Source of the DNA: Talinum fruticosum
Lineage: Eukaryota; Streptophyta; Magnoliopsida; Caryophyllales; Talinaceae
Assembly: GCA_021018815.1 (NCBI GenBank)
Contig: JAITYX010000003.1
Location: forward strand, 9,360,501 to 9,424,500
DNA length: 64,000 nt
Reading direction: 5' to 3'
Under the pieces are notes generated by a model that saw nothing but the letters and a program-made list of their open reading frames with translations, searched no databases and was not told where the DNA came from. Position numbers and translations under genes: made by a program. Of the stretch, positions 34,040-45,689 are shown piece after piece. The first letter of the stretch is position 1; every line of letters starts with the position of its first letter.

Positions 34040-34700
34040 TAAGCAACTCCCGAACCCGACCCCTCCCCGGACCCCTTTCCCGACCCCTCTTCCCAAGCCC
34101 TAGCCCCGACCGCTCTACCCGCCTCGCTCACGCCTCGCCGCCGAACGCCTCCTTCACCAAAGCATGGGCCTTCTCTCCTCCTTTCCCTTCGGCTTCCTAC
34201 CACTTAACCTCTCTCCTTGCCCACTTTCACTATCTCTCTCTTCGGCCTCCTCTCACTAAACTCCTCTCCTCAGCCCTATTCTCACTCTCGTCGTCGACCC
34301 TTCTCCCCGCCTCGCTCGGGTAACTCTCTCTCCTCCCGTAGCCTATCCACTCGCTGCCCAGGCATCCCACCCCTACCCCGGCTCCTCCCTCAACCCCGGA
34401 CCCAACCCTTCCCCCAACCCCTCTCGTACACTCTCTCTCTCACCCTCTCTCTATTTTCGCCGCTGCTGCCCTGGCGTCCCACCCCCACCCCGTCTCCCCT
34501 CCCGACCCCTCCCTCAACCCCTCTTCCGGCCCCCTCCTCGAGCCCTCCTCCTCACTCCCTCTCACACTTTCTCTCTCACCCTCTCTCTATTTTTGCCGCT
34601 GCTACCCGGCGTCCCACCCCCACCCCGGCTGCCCCTCCCGACTCCTCCCCCGATCCCTCTTCCCAACACCCCTAACCCAAGCCCAACCCCGCCCCACCGG
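34040..34700. repeat. C-rich tandem sequence with possible i-motif/G-quadruplex runs
   Basis: Two copies of a unit of about 126 bp (from 34439 and 34563) share cctctctctatttt.gccgct and gtcccacccccaccccg. Each has four or more C-runs within 30 bases, so the minus strand (the Tat sense strand) has matching G-runs. Frames here are proline-rich but only reflect the repeats. Confidence 0.75.
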
Positions 34701-34895
34701 AAACCTCCTCCCCCCAAAACACTTTAGAAACCTTAAAAACCCTTTTAAAAAACCTCAATTTTTTTTATTTAGTTTTCGCTTGAGCGGGAAATTTGGAATT
34801 TTTTAATTCAAATTTCAAAATTCGAATTTTTAAATTCGATCTTGTGCGAGGAGACAAGATCGACTCCAGCTGATTCCGATTGACAAAGGAGGGGG

Positions 34896-34906
34896 CTCTA
34901 TATAAC
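34896..34906 (+). promoter_or_regulatory. TATA box 2, antisense
   Basis: ctctatataac, preceded by G/C-rich and followed by a purine-rich leader-like stretch (gagagagagaaggcac near 34955). It is an alternative start for the antisense gene at 35531. Confidence 0.45.
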
Positions 34907-35390
34907 CCGCCTCTCGGTGCTTTTTCAATTATTCATAAAATAAGTCTCAAAGTGAGAGAGAGAAGGCACTTTAGAGGAGCCTTCAAGCGAGATTTGGGCA
35001 TTCAACATATTCATTGGATCTTTGAGGTATATCTTTGAATCACCTTCTTGTAATTTGAATATTCAAGTAGATGCATACTTTAGAATAATGGGTAGATCCA
35101 AGGATTCCGTTGTGGACCAAGCATGATAGTTTGTCGAGCAATTGTGCCTTGAGTAGTGACTTGTCGTGCCCCATGGATCGGTGTTGTAGTGATTGCGTTG
35201 TAGGTGGTGAGTCCCCGGGAGTTGCTGCGTCTCGTTGATTTAGAGTTTTTCGCGAACCTTGATAGTGATCCTGTCACAACTTCTTATAAGTTAGTTATGA
35301 CTAGTCGTGCGTCATGGCGGCAAGTTTCTTGCGCCTAGCGAAGTTGCGAAGGTGATCCCCTTGGCCTCGCCACCCGCCACTTCGATTCCC

Positions 35391-35400
35391 TTTATAAAAG
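35391..35400 (+). promoter_or_regulatory. TATA box 3, antisense
   Basis: tttataaaag in a G/C-rich setting (ccc before, gtccccc after), 140 bases before the ATG at 35531. It is the closest TATA to the antisense gene. Confidence 0.45.
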
Positions 35401-36679
35401 GTCCCCCACTCCTAGTTTCAATAGTTGTTCTCGGGAGGTGGTTTACCGTTGGGAGGTTAAGAGGAGTCATGATCTCCAAGGACAAGTGACATTTATAGGT
35501 TGCACCTCGCGAGATTTTGGTAGCGAGGTTATGGCTAGGGTTAAGACTATCCGTCGACTCAAGACCATAGATGAGCTCATGCGGACAGGTATCCCAAAGG
35601 TAATTCCCAATCCTTAGACATCTCGTTAGATGATGAGGCCACCTCGTCCTTTACGCCACTTGAGGGGGCGGATTACTTAGTCGAGTCGTTAACCCAAAGG
35701 TCATATCGCACTTTGGGAGTGACATGGTACAGGCCTCGGGGCTCTTCGGTCATTATCGCCTTCCTCGCTAGTTATAGGATGCTGGTCCTGTTGGAGCGGG
35801 ACATAGTTAAGTCTCCTCCTCCGGTGCCGCGCTTTTATAAAGTGGTGCTCAATAGCGGGTGCGCTTTTCGCTCCATCCTTTGATTGTATCGATATGTAAT
35901 AAGTTCAACTCGACCCCAGCTTAGATTGTTCCTAATTCGTGGCGCTCTATCTCGTTCGTTCATTGCCACATGTGAGTTGAAAGACCTCTCTTGTAATTTA
36001 GAAACGTTCACCCTTCTTCATGGCCTTCGAAGAGGGCCTCGCTTGACGGCGAGTGAGGCTGGTACAGCCTTCCCAAATAAAAAGGGGTATATGATTGCCT
36101 TGAATAAAGAGTCTTTGGTCCATAGGTGGAAGTATGAGTTTTTCTTCGTAGAGAAGTTGGATGGGGAGTTAGATATCGCTATTTGGAGGAGGATGATGTC
36201 GTTAAGATGCCTACTTCTCGCCGCATGGTTTATCGCCCTGGAGTATATGCCGTAGTAGAGTATTTCCGCATCCAAGAAGTACCCCATCCTACTAGGGTGG
36301 GAAAGAAAGAGAAGCTTCTTTCCAACCGACTTCTCAAGAGACAAGTACTTCAAGAAGAACTTGTTCCTTATCGCCACTGGGCTGGCTATGGATTCAAAAC
36401 TTCCACAGGGTATTTATTCCACCTCCTACTTCTTTTGTTCATGTTTTGAGTCGACTCGACTTTGGTTTGTTTTCTCGCAAATCAAGAAAGGGCTCTCCTT
36501 TCCAAGGCCATGGCCAGGAATTCTTCACGTGCGCAGGTTGATCGGGATACGCACCCTTCACCCCAAGGCAAGGACACCACCGAGAGGGGAAAGAAGGGGA
36601 AATCCCCGAACCGCACCCTACAACCGCCAGTGCACCAACGTTCGGAGTTGTCAAGGGGAGCAACAACAGGCCTCCTGTA

Positions 36680-36754
36680 GTAAGTGTTCTGTCTTTTATC
36701 ACACCCTTTGCATTTGATCTTTGCTTTCGCACTAATATTACTTTTTTACAATAG
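36680..36754 (+). other. Candidate intron 1 of the antisense gene
   Basis: Donor ta|gtaagtg, T-rich body, acceptor ttttttacaatag|g; 75 bases. It would be an intron only in the antisense direction. Confidence 0.5.
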
Positions 36755-37067
36755 GCTTGTCCTCCTTCTGCCGAGAAGGGTTAAGCGTCGTCCCGTCTTA
36801 GTATCAAAATAGGGGGCTAGGCTGGTGCGAGATTCGTCTAACTTGAGCAAGTGCTCGAGGAAGGCTTCAAACCTTTCCTCTCCCGAGGGAACGCTTCTTG
36901 GCTCAAGGGATAAGGAGATATGTGTAGGTCTCCAGTCCCGTCGTTTTTTAGTCTTGACCCCGATATCAAAGCCGCCATTGGCGGGTCACCTCCTAAAGGT
37001 GTATGGCAACACTCCTCGTAAGGATGTTGCTTCTACTATTTCTATTGCATCGGTGGTCGTAGCTAAG

Positions 37068-37136
37068 GTAAAGAGCAACCTTCCTTATGCCTCGTGTTTA
37101 CTTTACCTTTCAGATTTTAACTTCTTTGTTCTATAG
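37068..37136 (+). other. Candidate intron 2 of the antisense gene
   Basis: Donor gctaag|gtaaag, T-rich body, acceptor tttgttctatag|gctc; 69 bases. A second possible acceptor (cctttcag) is at 37113. Confidence 0.45.
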
Positions 37137-37647
37137 GCTCTTATCAAGGCTATAGCCTTCCTCCTTGGATCTTCGGAAGGAGGTGTCTTCTCTTTAGAAC
37201 CCTTTGAAGAAGCTCTCTAAGGAGAGGAAGGAGGAAGTGGTCGGCTCCCGTGGAGGTGAGCAAGCCGAAGGCTCAATTGGAGGCCGCTCAAGAGAGAGAG
37301 CAAGATTTGAAGGCTTAACTTGAGGTTGCTCGGGGAGAGAGCAAGATCTTAAGACTCGCATGGGGACTATCCGTGAGAAGGTGCGTAGCCGGAGATTGCG
37401 CTTCGAGTCCGCCCAAGAGATTGACGCCGCGGCAAGGGACACATCTCTTAGGAAGCTTCTCGTGGCGGTCTCCCCGCCCTTGGTGAGAGGAGGAAGCGCT
37501 AGAGCAGTGGATGGCTTATGCCTCTATCCTTTACTCGAGGCCTTCTCTTCCTGGTCGGATTCTCCGACTTAGGGTGCCCCCGAGGACGGTGAGATTCCTA
37601 CGGAGGGCGGAGCCGATGGCAATGTCGGGGACGACCTTGAGGACTAG

Positions 37648-38154
37648 CTTCCCTTTTCCTAACCCCTCTTAGGCTAGGACTAATTTTGATGGCTTGCACG
37701 CCATGTAACTTAGGATGGCCAAGTGTGCCGCGTGACTAGATACTTCTACTAAAGACTTGTTCCTTCTCGAACCTTTCTTGGTGTTATTGCCGATTTTTCC
37801 CGCCGTTTTAGGGTACATAATCACCCTTCGACCTTTACAATTTTTGGCAATCTTAGGGGATTGTATTAACCTCCGGTTCTCGCCCCCAAAATCAGTACAA
37901 GCAAAACATACAATGATAGAAATTAACAATGTAGTTTCCCTAGGGATCGTTTTAGCTCTCGCTTCTAACTTTAATAAAGTTAAGAAAATAAAACGAAAGA
38001 AATCGAGAGTTTGGGTGCTCTAAGGGATCGTATTAACCCTTATTCATGCTCCCAAAACCGGCTTAAAATAAAACGTGAGGCGTAAAGTTACAGTAAAACT
38101 TGCTCATTGTATTAACATAAGGATTAGAGTCCGTTACGTAAAGGAGGAATGTGT
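37648..38154 (+). other. Tat region between the antisense gene and the solo LTR
   Basis: No gene seen. Phrases such as agggatcgt(t/a)tta and agggga(t)tgtattaacc recur near 37855, 37942 and 38021, a possible decayed repeat. Confidence 0.4.
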
Positions 38155-39170
38155 TGTAACACCCTCAACCCATAATCACTAGTTTAGTCTAAATAAACCG
38201 CTAACCACTCATTAGCGCAACGGAAAAAGGGGTTAGGAGTCATTACCGCCGCTCTTACCAGCGGAAAGGGCAAGGCGATTATGAGTCAAATGCAAAACTA
38301 TTTAACGTTGATTACATTCTCTTGACAATCAATAATGAAAGGAAACTATAATATGTACAAGATCGAACAAAAGTACATGGTAACCCAATATTCGCTAACT
38401 TTAAACGAGTGACACTCGTTCACTATTATCCAAAAGGTCATCATTGCGAGCCGAGCCCCTAAGTCTTGGAGAAAACTCTTGTACGACTTTCCATCTTCAA
38501 TACTCTTACCTAAAACAAAACAAGAAAAATATTTTCGAAATGTGAGTCGAAACTCAATACGTCCACTATCATGTCTGTAAAATAAAAGTCATTAAATAGT
38601 TGAATTGAGCGCATGCTTTTCAATTCATTTGTAAATGAGGGGAGAGCATAATTTAAAGCAGCTTGCTCATTTATTATCTCGAATGGATCCCTTACGATCA
38701 TCGGGGTTTCCCTAAACGCATGTGCACACACCTGCATCGATTGGATAGTCCGGTTGAAGGCGGCCAACATGTACGGTGTGACCAACCTGGATATTGAGGC
38801 GTACCAAATAATGGCAATTGATGGGGCGGGTCCATATTAATGATGGCAAATACTATTTGCAAATGATTCTTTGTTGTTGGTGGTGTCAGTCATACCCGGC
38901 CTTGATTTGTGAATAAAACATTGAAGGGCACAATCAATGAACGTACCTTGTGCTAATATTCTTCCTTTTTGGGCGTAATCTGGATTACGCACGATTCTCG
39001 ATGACCTTAAGTAGAGATATAAAAGTTTTATTAATAAATTGAATTTTTGTTTCTTATTTATTAAATCACTTCAAAGATACTTGAAATGAAGATTAACAAA
39101 GTCAGCTTTTTACTAAATAATACTAAGGCTATCTCTAACCTATAAGGTTCATTTATTTTCTTTTTATAAA

Positions 39171-39172
<2 letters not shown>

Positions 39173-39246
<74 letters not shown>
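39173..39246. repeat. (TA)n microsatellite in solo LTR C1
   Basis: About 37 TA units; the tyrosine/isoleucine frames over it are artefacts. Confidence 0.97.
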
Positions 39247-39249
<3 letters not shown>

Positions 39250-40334
39250 CATCAAATATTTATTTCCTTTTTCTCTACAAAGAATCTATTAATAAGTGGT
39301 ATTAATGTAATATTTGCTTTATAACCAAGGAAAGGTTATACTTTTAAGTATTGTTATTATTCAGTTTATTATGTATAAACTTTTATTCATTCGTGTATGT
39401 TAATTATTTCTAACCTATTCTGTTTTATAATGGTAGAAGTTAATTTACAAGAAGATGCTTATTTTCTTGTATAATGTTCTCATATAACTTCAATTTTCAC
39501 ATATCTCTCAAGTATTTTAAATCATTCTCAATTTTCCCCTAATCTCACCAAGTAAGTCAAATGACCATCTAAATTAACCCAAAGTAATTTCTAACCCATG
39601 AATGCCCTTTATACTGAGATTTTTCCATAAATTTTCATAAATTTCAGTACATCTCAACATATATCAAATGTCACCAAGATTTTTCTTAACTTCATGAATC
39701 AATTACATACCCACATAATATCATCAAACTTTAATCTCTAATTTCCTTTACATAATACAAGAAAAGCATACTGATTACAACCTAAATACTTAAATTAACA
39801 AGAAGTAAATGTAAAACTTTACCCTAAGAAATAAGGTGAAGGGAGTTAATTTAGGAAGGGTTTCTAGGGCGGTTGAGGGTGGTGATTGAAGGTTGGAGGA
39901 TTGAAGACTAGAGGATGACTCGAAACATGCCGTCGGTGGCAAGGAGCAGCGGCAGAACTTGCCGGAAGATGGCGGAGACCAAATCGGGCTGGAGGTCGGG
40001 GTAGCCGAGGCCAAAACAGGCGCGAACCCGGGCGAAGCGGGAGCAAAACCGGTGGTGTTCCGGCATTTGGTGGCTGGGGCGGTGATAGTGCGGCAGTGGG
40101 TGGTGGCAGCGACTATCGGTGGTGTCGTGGTGGTGTTTCCGGTGGCTGAGATGAAAGATAAAGGGGAGGTGGAGGAGGTAAGTGAAGGAAGAGGGATGTG
40201 TTTTGGGTGTTTTGACGATGATGCCAGTGATGGTGATGGTGATGGCGGCCGACCGATGGTGGCTGTCGGCGCGGCAAGGGTGCCGCCGTTGCTGTCGGTT
40301 GGCGGTGGAGATGGGAAAAGGGCAGAGACGTAGG

Positions 40335-40360
40335 TGGCTAGAGAGAGAGAGAGAGAGAGC
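40335..40360. repeat. (GA)n microsatellite at the edge of the C1 GC island
   Basis: Twelve or so GA units (CT on the LTR sense strand), at the end of the island, as in families A and B. Confidence 0.85.
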
Positions 40361-40837
40361 CGTGAGTTTATCGGGTTTAGGTTTAGGATAATGATGGCTT
40401 TAGTTTACCTTATGCTTTTATATTCCCTTTTGCCTTCTTTTGAATGGGCCGACCAACTTCTCTAATCTTCTAGCCCAATTCTTAATCCAACTTCTTATCC
40501 TCATCTAATTCCCAACTCTTCATGCTTATCATCATCTTTTCCATTAAGCTTATCTTAATCTAGGAATTTTATTTTTAATAATATTAAGTTTACCACAAAA
40601 ATCATAGCAATTTTATTTGTGTAAGAATTTTTGAAATTATAATAAATTAGCTATATGAAAATGCCGATGTTTTGAATGAATAATCTAAATATGTTTAACT
40701 AAGGCCATTAGTTGCTGATAAAATTTAATTTATAGAAATGATAAATGGTAGTTATCTTCCGAGTCATTAAAATTTATAGAATATGATCGTGCGTCGTCGT
40801 TGCCTTCTTCCGGCTTCTGCAATTTAAACAACATTGA

Positions 40838-41320
<483 letters not shown>

Positions 41321-41574
41321 GTGTAACATAAAAATATTTGAAAATTGAAATGCATGCGCTCATGCTAATCTTTAATGTATTTAAAGTTAATTAATTTCTT
41401 AGGGACGGGTTGTTACATGTGTGCCCTCGTTGAGTGCTTTCGAAAAAGCCGCGTCAATCGTGGGTGTTTCCTTTGCAATATTTTTGGGACATTGGTTGGG
41501 TGGGTCTTTAAAGAAAGGTCCCGACGCTAGTCAATGAGTTTGTACTGTTTACAACATAAGGGTACTTCCTAGTA

Positions 41575-42632
41575 CTTAAATGAAGTACTTCTTTAAGTTG
41601 CTGCTATGCCATGCTCTGGGAATGTTTGTTCCTTCGAGGGTGGCCAACCAATAGGTCCGTGGGCGACTTCTTCATGAATGATGTATGGTCCTTCCCAGTT
41701 AGCTGTGAGCTTGCCATGCTCCGCCGCCTTTCCCATGGCTTTAGTTCTTCTTAGAACAAGGTCGCTAACTTTAAGACCTCGTCCCCTCACCCTCCCGTTG
41801 TAGGCCCTTGCCATTTTTAGTTTGGTTATGGCATCGCGAAGATAACTATCTCCTCAAACCATAGGGAGTAAGTCACGGGCCTCCCGAGGGCGCTATTGTT
41901 AGACTCCTCCCGAAAGGTCGTGAGGCGGGGGTGTGAAGGGCCACTTCGACCGGGAACACGACCTCGGATCCATACACTAGCATGAAAGGTGTTTCTCCCG
42001 TAGCCGACTTCTCCGTGATCCTAATTGACCATAGGACGGCTGGCAACTCATTCGCCCATTTTTCCTTAGCATTATCCAACCTCTTCTTAAGGCCATTAAG
42101 TATGACCTTGTTGGATGACTCGGCTTGGCTGTTGGTTTAAGGATGAGCCACGGCCATGATGTGGGCTTAGTAACCATATTGAGCAAGGTAATCCCGCACC
42201 TTGTTGGTGTCGAATTGTCGTCCATTGTCAAATATCATCGCCCGGGGACGTCCAATCGAGTAATTATGCTCCTCCAAATGAACTTGCGTACCTCTTTTTG
42301 GTGATTAAGGCTATGGCTTCTTCCTCTATCCACTTAGTAAAATAGTCCACAACTACAAACAAGTACTTATGCTGACCCATAGCTTTCGAAAACAGCACCA
42401 AGGATGGCTTTCAAAAATAGACCAAGGATGTCCATCCCCCATTTTGCAAAAGGAAGGGGTGATTGAATAGGAGTCGCTCGGTGGAAGGGCGCTTTGGCAC
42501 GGAAGCAAATTTCTGGCATTTGTCACTTCGCCTCACCAAGTCCATTGAATCTTCTCGTAAGAATGGCCAATAGTAGTCGGTCCGTAGAGCCTTAGTTGCC
42601 GGTGCTCTTCCGCCTATGTGCAAGTTACACAC
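41575..42632 (-). pseudogene. Tat integrase
   Basis: Inserts the cDNA into the genome. Minus-strand parts in order: zinc-binding H2C2 region (HIGGRAPATKALRTDYYWPF ... CQKFASVPKRP, 42411-42632); core fragments (around 42230, FDNGRQFDTNKV; then [20 protein letters not shown]); then [20 protein letters not shown] and [19 protein letters not shown] (41873-42079); and the C-terminal chromo-like region RAYNGRVRGRGLKVSDLVLR...NWEGPYIIHEEVAHG (41593-41814), with LKKYF-like coding just beyond the frame stop. The first DD residues could not be placed cleanly. Frame changes between parts show it is broken. Confidence 0.82.
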
Positions 42633-42639
42633 TCCTTCG

Positions 42640-43779
42640 TGAATTTCTTTAAGTATTTTCTCGACCTATCTCTCGATGGTACACAACGAAGTAGGGTTTA
42701 GGAGTATGACTTCTTATAGAGAGTTGCATCATAGTAAACAAACCATTCAGCTCTTTTTTGACATGCTCCGCTTCTTTGCTATCTTGTGGAAGTTCCCCTT
42801 GGATAGGTAGTTGATGAGGGAATCCATCTAAGTGTTGCTCCTGTCTAGCCACATGGTTTCTTTGACATCGATACTTCTCTCTCCAATACTTCCCATTGGA
42901 TCTTTTCGGTTACCCGTCGGCCAAGGAACCGGCGAGTTTGGAGAGGGCATTAGCTTGTCTCGTTCTCCGAGCGAGGTACATGCAAGATTTCGAAGTGCTG
43001 GAGTCATCCTGTCGCTTCTTTTACCTTTTGGCGATACACTATCATGTCCTCATCTCGTGCCTCGTATTCTCCATTCAGCCGGGAGACTACAAGCCGGTAA
43101 TCGGAGTAGGCTTTACTGAGCTCCCTCCCGCCGCATAACAGAGGTTTATGCCTACTAGGAGAGACTCGGACTCAGCCTCATTGTTTGAAGCTTTGAACAT
43201 GAACTTGAGTGCATGTTCGTATTGTTCCCCTATCGGCGAAGTCATGACCAACCCCGCTCCACTCCCATCTTTGGTTGTTGAACCATCTACGTAGAGGGTT
43301 TAACATTCGTCTTCGGATGGTAGGGGTTGGTTTGGGTATGAGCATTCTCGCTATGAAATCCGCCAAGGCTTGTGCTTTGATAGCTCTTCGGGTTTCGAAC
43401 TCCGGGCCATATGGGGTCAACTTGAAGGCCCACTTCAAGCATTCTTCCAAAGCTTTTGAACTTTTGCAACACATTCCTCAAGGGTTGGTCAGTAAGGACC
43501 ATTACTTTGTGTGCCTCAAAGTAAGGTCGTAACTTTCTATTAGCCAGGAGGAGAGCGTATGTGAATTTCTCGATCGTAGGGTAGCGAAGCTCTGGCGCTT
43601 GCAAGCGCATGGCCGACGTAATATACTAGTATTTGCTGGCTCTTTCGCTCTACGAGGACGACTACACTTATTGCTTGTTCCGACACGAGAAGGGCTCCCT
43701 GAGCTGGACTAGCGATTTTCGAAATTGGGCTAGATATGCTTTTAGCCGAGAAAATGCTTCTCCCGCTTCGTAATCCCAC
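42640..43779 (-). pseudogene. Tat RNase H and archaeal-type second RNase H
   Basis: Removes the RNA strand during reverse transcription. The gypsy-type RNase H is at 43287-43779: LLVSEQAISVVVLVERKSQQ, VYYVGHALASARASLPYDRE, then KFTYALLLANRKLRPYFEAH and VLTDQPLRNVLQKFKSFGRM. It is followed by QALADFIA. The second RNase H begins near 43300 with LYVDGSTTKDGSGAGLV and continues HALKFMFKASNNEAESESLL (43178-43250). This keeps the first Asp and the NNEAE glutamate seen in the plant Tat aRNH. Having both domains is diagnostic for Tat. Several stops separate the segments. Confidence 0.85.
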
Positions 43780-44832
43780 TCAAACTTTGCTCTTTTCTTA
43801 AGAACTTTGAAGAAGGGTTGGCCTTTATCCGCAAACCTTGACATAAATTGTCCTAGGGCGGCTACGCACCCCGTTAGCTTCCGAACCTCCTTAATGGTCC
43901 CGAGGGACTTCATGTTGAGCACGACTTGCACCTTGTCGGGATTTGCTTCTATCCCTCTATGGTTGATCATAAAGCCTAGGAACTTCCCAGCCTTGACTCC
44001 AAAGGTGCATTTTTTAGGGTTCAATTTATCCTGTACCTTCGTAGGACTTCAAACGTCCTTCGGAGGTTGGAAACGTGATTGATGTCCTACTTGCTTTTGA
44101 CGATCATGTTATCAACATATACTTCCATAGTCTTCCCAATGAGTTGGACAAAGATCATGTTGACCAACCTTTGGTAGGTGGCTCCAAGCATTTTTTAACC
44201 TAAAGGGCATTACATTGTAGCAATATAACCCCGCTCGGTGATGAAGGTCGTTCTTTCCTTGTTCTCTTTGCATAACAAGTATTTGATGTTACCCCGAAAA
44301 AGCATCCATGAAATTGAGAAGCATATGACCTACTATAGCATCGACGAGTTTGTTAATTTTTGGCAAAGGGTAGTTGTCTTTCGGACATGCTTTGTTGAGG
44401 TCGATTAAGTCAACGCACATTCTCTATGTGTCGTTTGACTTCTCTACAAAGACTACATTGGCGATCCACTCAGTGGAATTGGCATTCCCGAATGAACCCC
44501 GCCTCAAGTAGCTTCCCGACCTCCTTGGCCACTACCTGTGCTACATTCTCGCCCCCAAATGTCTTCGTTTTTGATGATGGGCTTGTAGTATGGGTCGATA
44601 TTGAACTTGTGCACAATGACTTTAGGGCTCAACCCGGCATCTCTCTAGGTCCAAAGGCGAAGACATCTTTGTATTCTCTCAAGAGTCGGACAAAGCTGTC
44701 TTTGATCCCTTTGCGAAGGTTCCTGTCCACTTGTACGGAACGGTCGGGGCAAGTTTCCTCTAAAGGGATGAGTTCGATATCTTCCGAAGGTGTAGGTCGG
44801 TCCTTGCCATGGTCTTCGTGGTTGCGAAGCAC
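43680..44832 (-). pseudogene. Tat reverse transcriptase
   Basis: Copies element RNA into DNA. Minus-strand start region: LVQVDRNLRKG-type sequence then LLREYKDVFAFGPREMPG (44629-44832), the usual N-terminal lead-in to plant gypsy RT. The active-site block reads TMEVYVDNMIVKSK then a stop (near 44100-44135); the motif should be YVDDM, so the second catalytic Asp is Asn. After it: NLRRTFEVLRR, then NPKKCTFGVKAGKFLGFMIN and RGIEANPDKV (43668-44024), the RT thumb region, followed by KEVRKLTGCVAALGQFMSRF. The mutated catalytic residue and frame changes make it inactive. Confidence 0.87.
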
Positions 44833-45177
44833 ACTATAATAGTTTCGGGAATTTTGGCAGGGGGCTCTACTTTTGGTCTCTTGTCCCCGGGGTCATCGTT
44901 GGTTTTTCCTTCCTCCGTCTACTTCTCCATTAAGGGTCGAAGGATTATGACATAATGTTGCCTTGCAATTTTCTAATGTCCATAGATCTCGCCTACGGAT
45001 CCATTGTCGAGCTCATACTTTATAAGGAGAAGATATGGACCACTCGACTTCCTTGCTTTGGTTGAGGGTGGGACGTCCAATGATGACATTATATACGGAA
45101 GGCACGTCGACCACCAAAAATTTCACTTCAATGTTCTCGTCCTTTAGCCTTGTCTCCCATCCTAACCGGTAGGTGGA

Positions 45178-45456
45178 TTATGCCGAGAGGATGCACTGTC
45201 TGCTCCCCCAAATCCAAGGATTGGATTTACGAGGGATGAGATTCCGAGGGGTGTATTTTAGTTGGTTTAAGCACTCCATTGTGATAATGTCCACCGAGCT
45301 TCCCATATCCACTAGAACCCTCCGCAATATGGCGTCCGAGATTTTCAATGTAATGACCATGGGCTCGTCGTGCGGGGTGGCCATGCCTCTCGGATCCTTA
45401 TCCCCGAAGGTCATCGCGAGCACCTTCACAGGTAGAGGCTGCCCGGTGACCAACAC
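45178..45456 (-). pseudogene. Tat aspartic protease
   Basis: Processes the polyprotein. Minus-strand frame: PLPVKVLAMTFGDKDPRGMA, PHDEPMVITLKISDAILRRV, then LVDMGSSVDIITMECLNQL. The catalytic D-T/S-G motif, normally VDTGSS, is VDMGSS here, keeping Asp and Gly but with Met in place of Thr. It lies between gag and RT as expected. 92 codons are open here. Confidence 0.8.
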
Positions 45457-45689
45457 CTGTTGTGCGTTCCTTAGGTGAGCTTTCCAAGAGGAGGGGTCAC
45501 GACCTCGGCCAAGCCCCCAGCCGATGGTGGCTACGATTCCGGTGACATCGTCATCTTCATAACCCTTTTCTCCTTGCCTTGAGGAACCTCCTTTAGCCCC
45601 ACGGGTATCCTTCTTAAGAAAATGGTCTATTTGCCCATTATCGCCTAATTCCCTAAGTGCCCTTTTTAGTGGCTAGACACTTAGTGGTG

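Larger units (their letters stand above)
35531..37647 (+). pseudogene. Antisense gene of Tat (putative plant transposon protein, PF04195-like), intron-containing
   Basis: Runs on the + strand through the Tat 3' region, antisense to gag-pol, as the aORF known from some Tat elements (for example Retand). Possible start 35531 (MARVKTIRRLKTIDELMRTG). About 35840-36180, across shifts, reads LHPLIVSICNKFNSTPA, VPNSWRS, then GYMIALNKESLVHRWKYEFF. This resembles the N-terminal region of plant 'putative gypsy type transposon' proteins (PL.PF.......P.QL.PN.WR ... WK..FF). A charged linker follows. The C-terminal part (37360-37647) is helical (TIREKVRSRRLRFESAQEID) and ends GNVGDDLED stop. Candidate introns are 36680-36754 and 37068-37136 (gt...ag). 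Stops within the first exon show decay. The family match is by memory of the pattern. Confidence 0.55.

Noticed and set aside
34217..34675. 152-codon proline-rich frame.
   Set aside because: Runs over the C-rich tandem repeat in the Tat 3' region; no start context or conserved motif.
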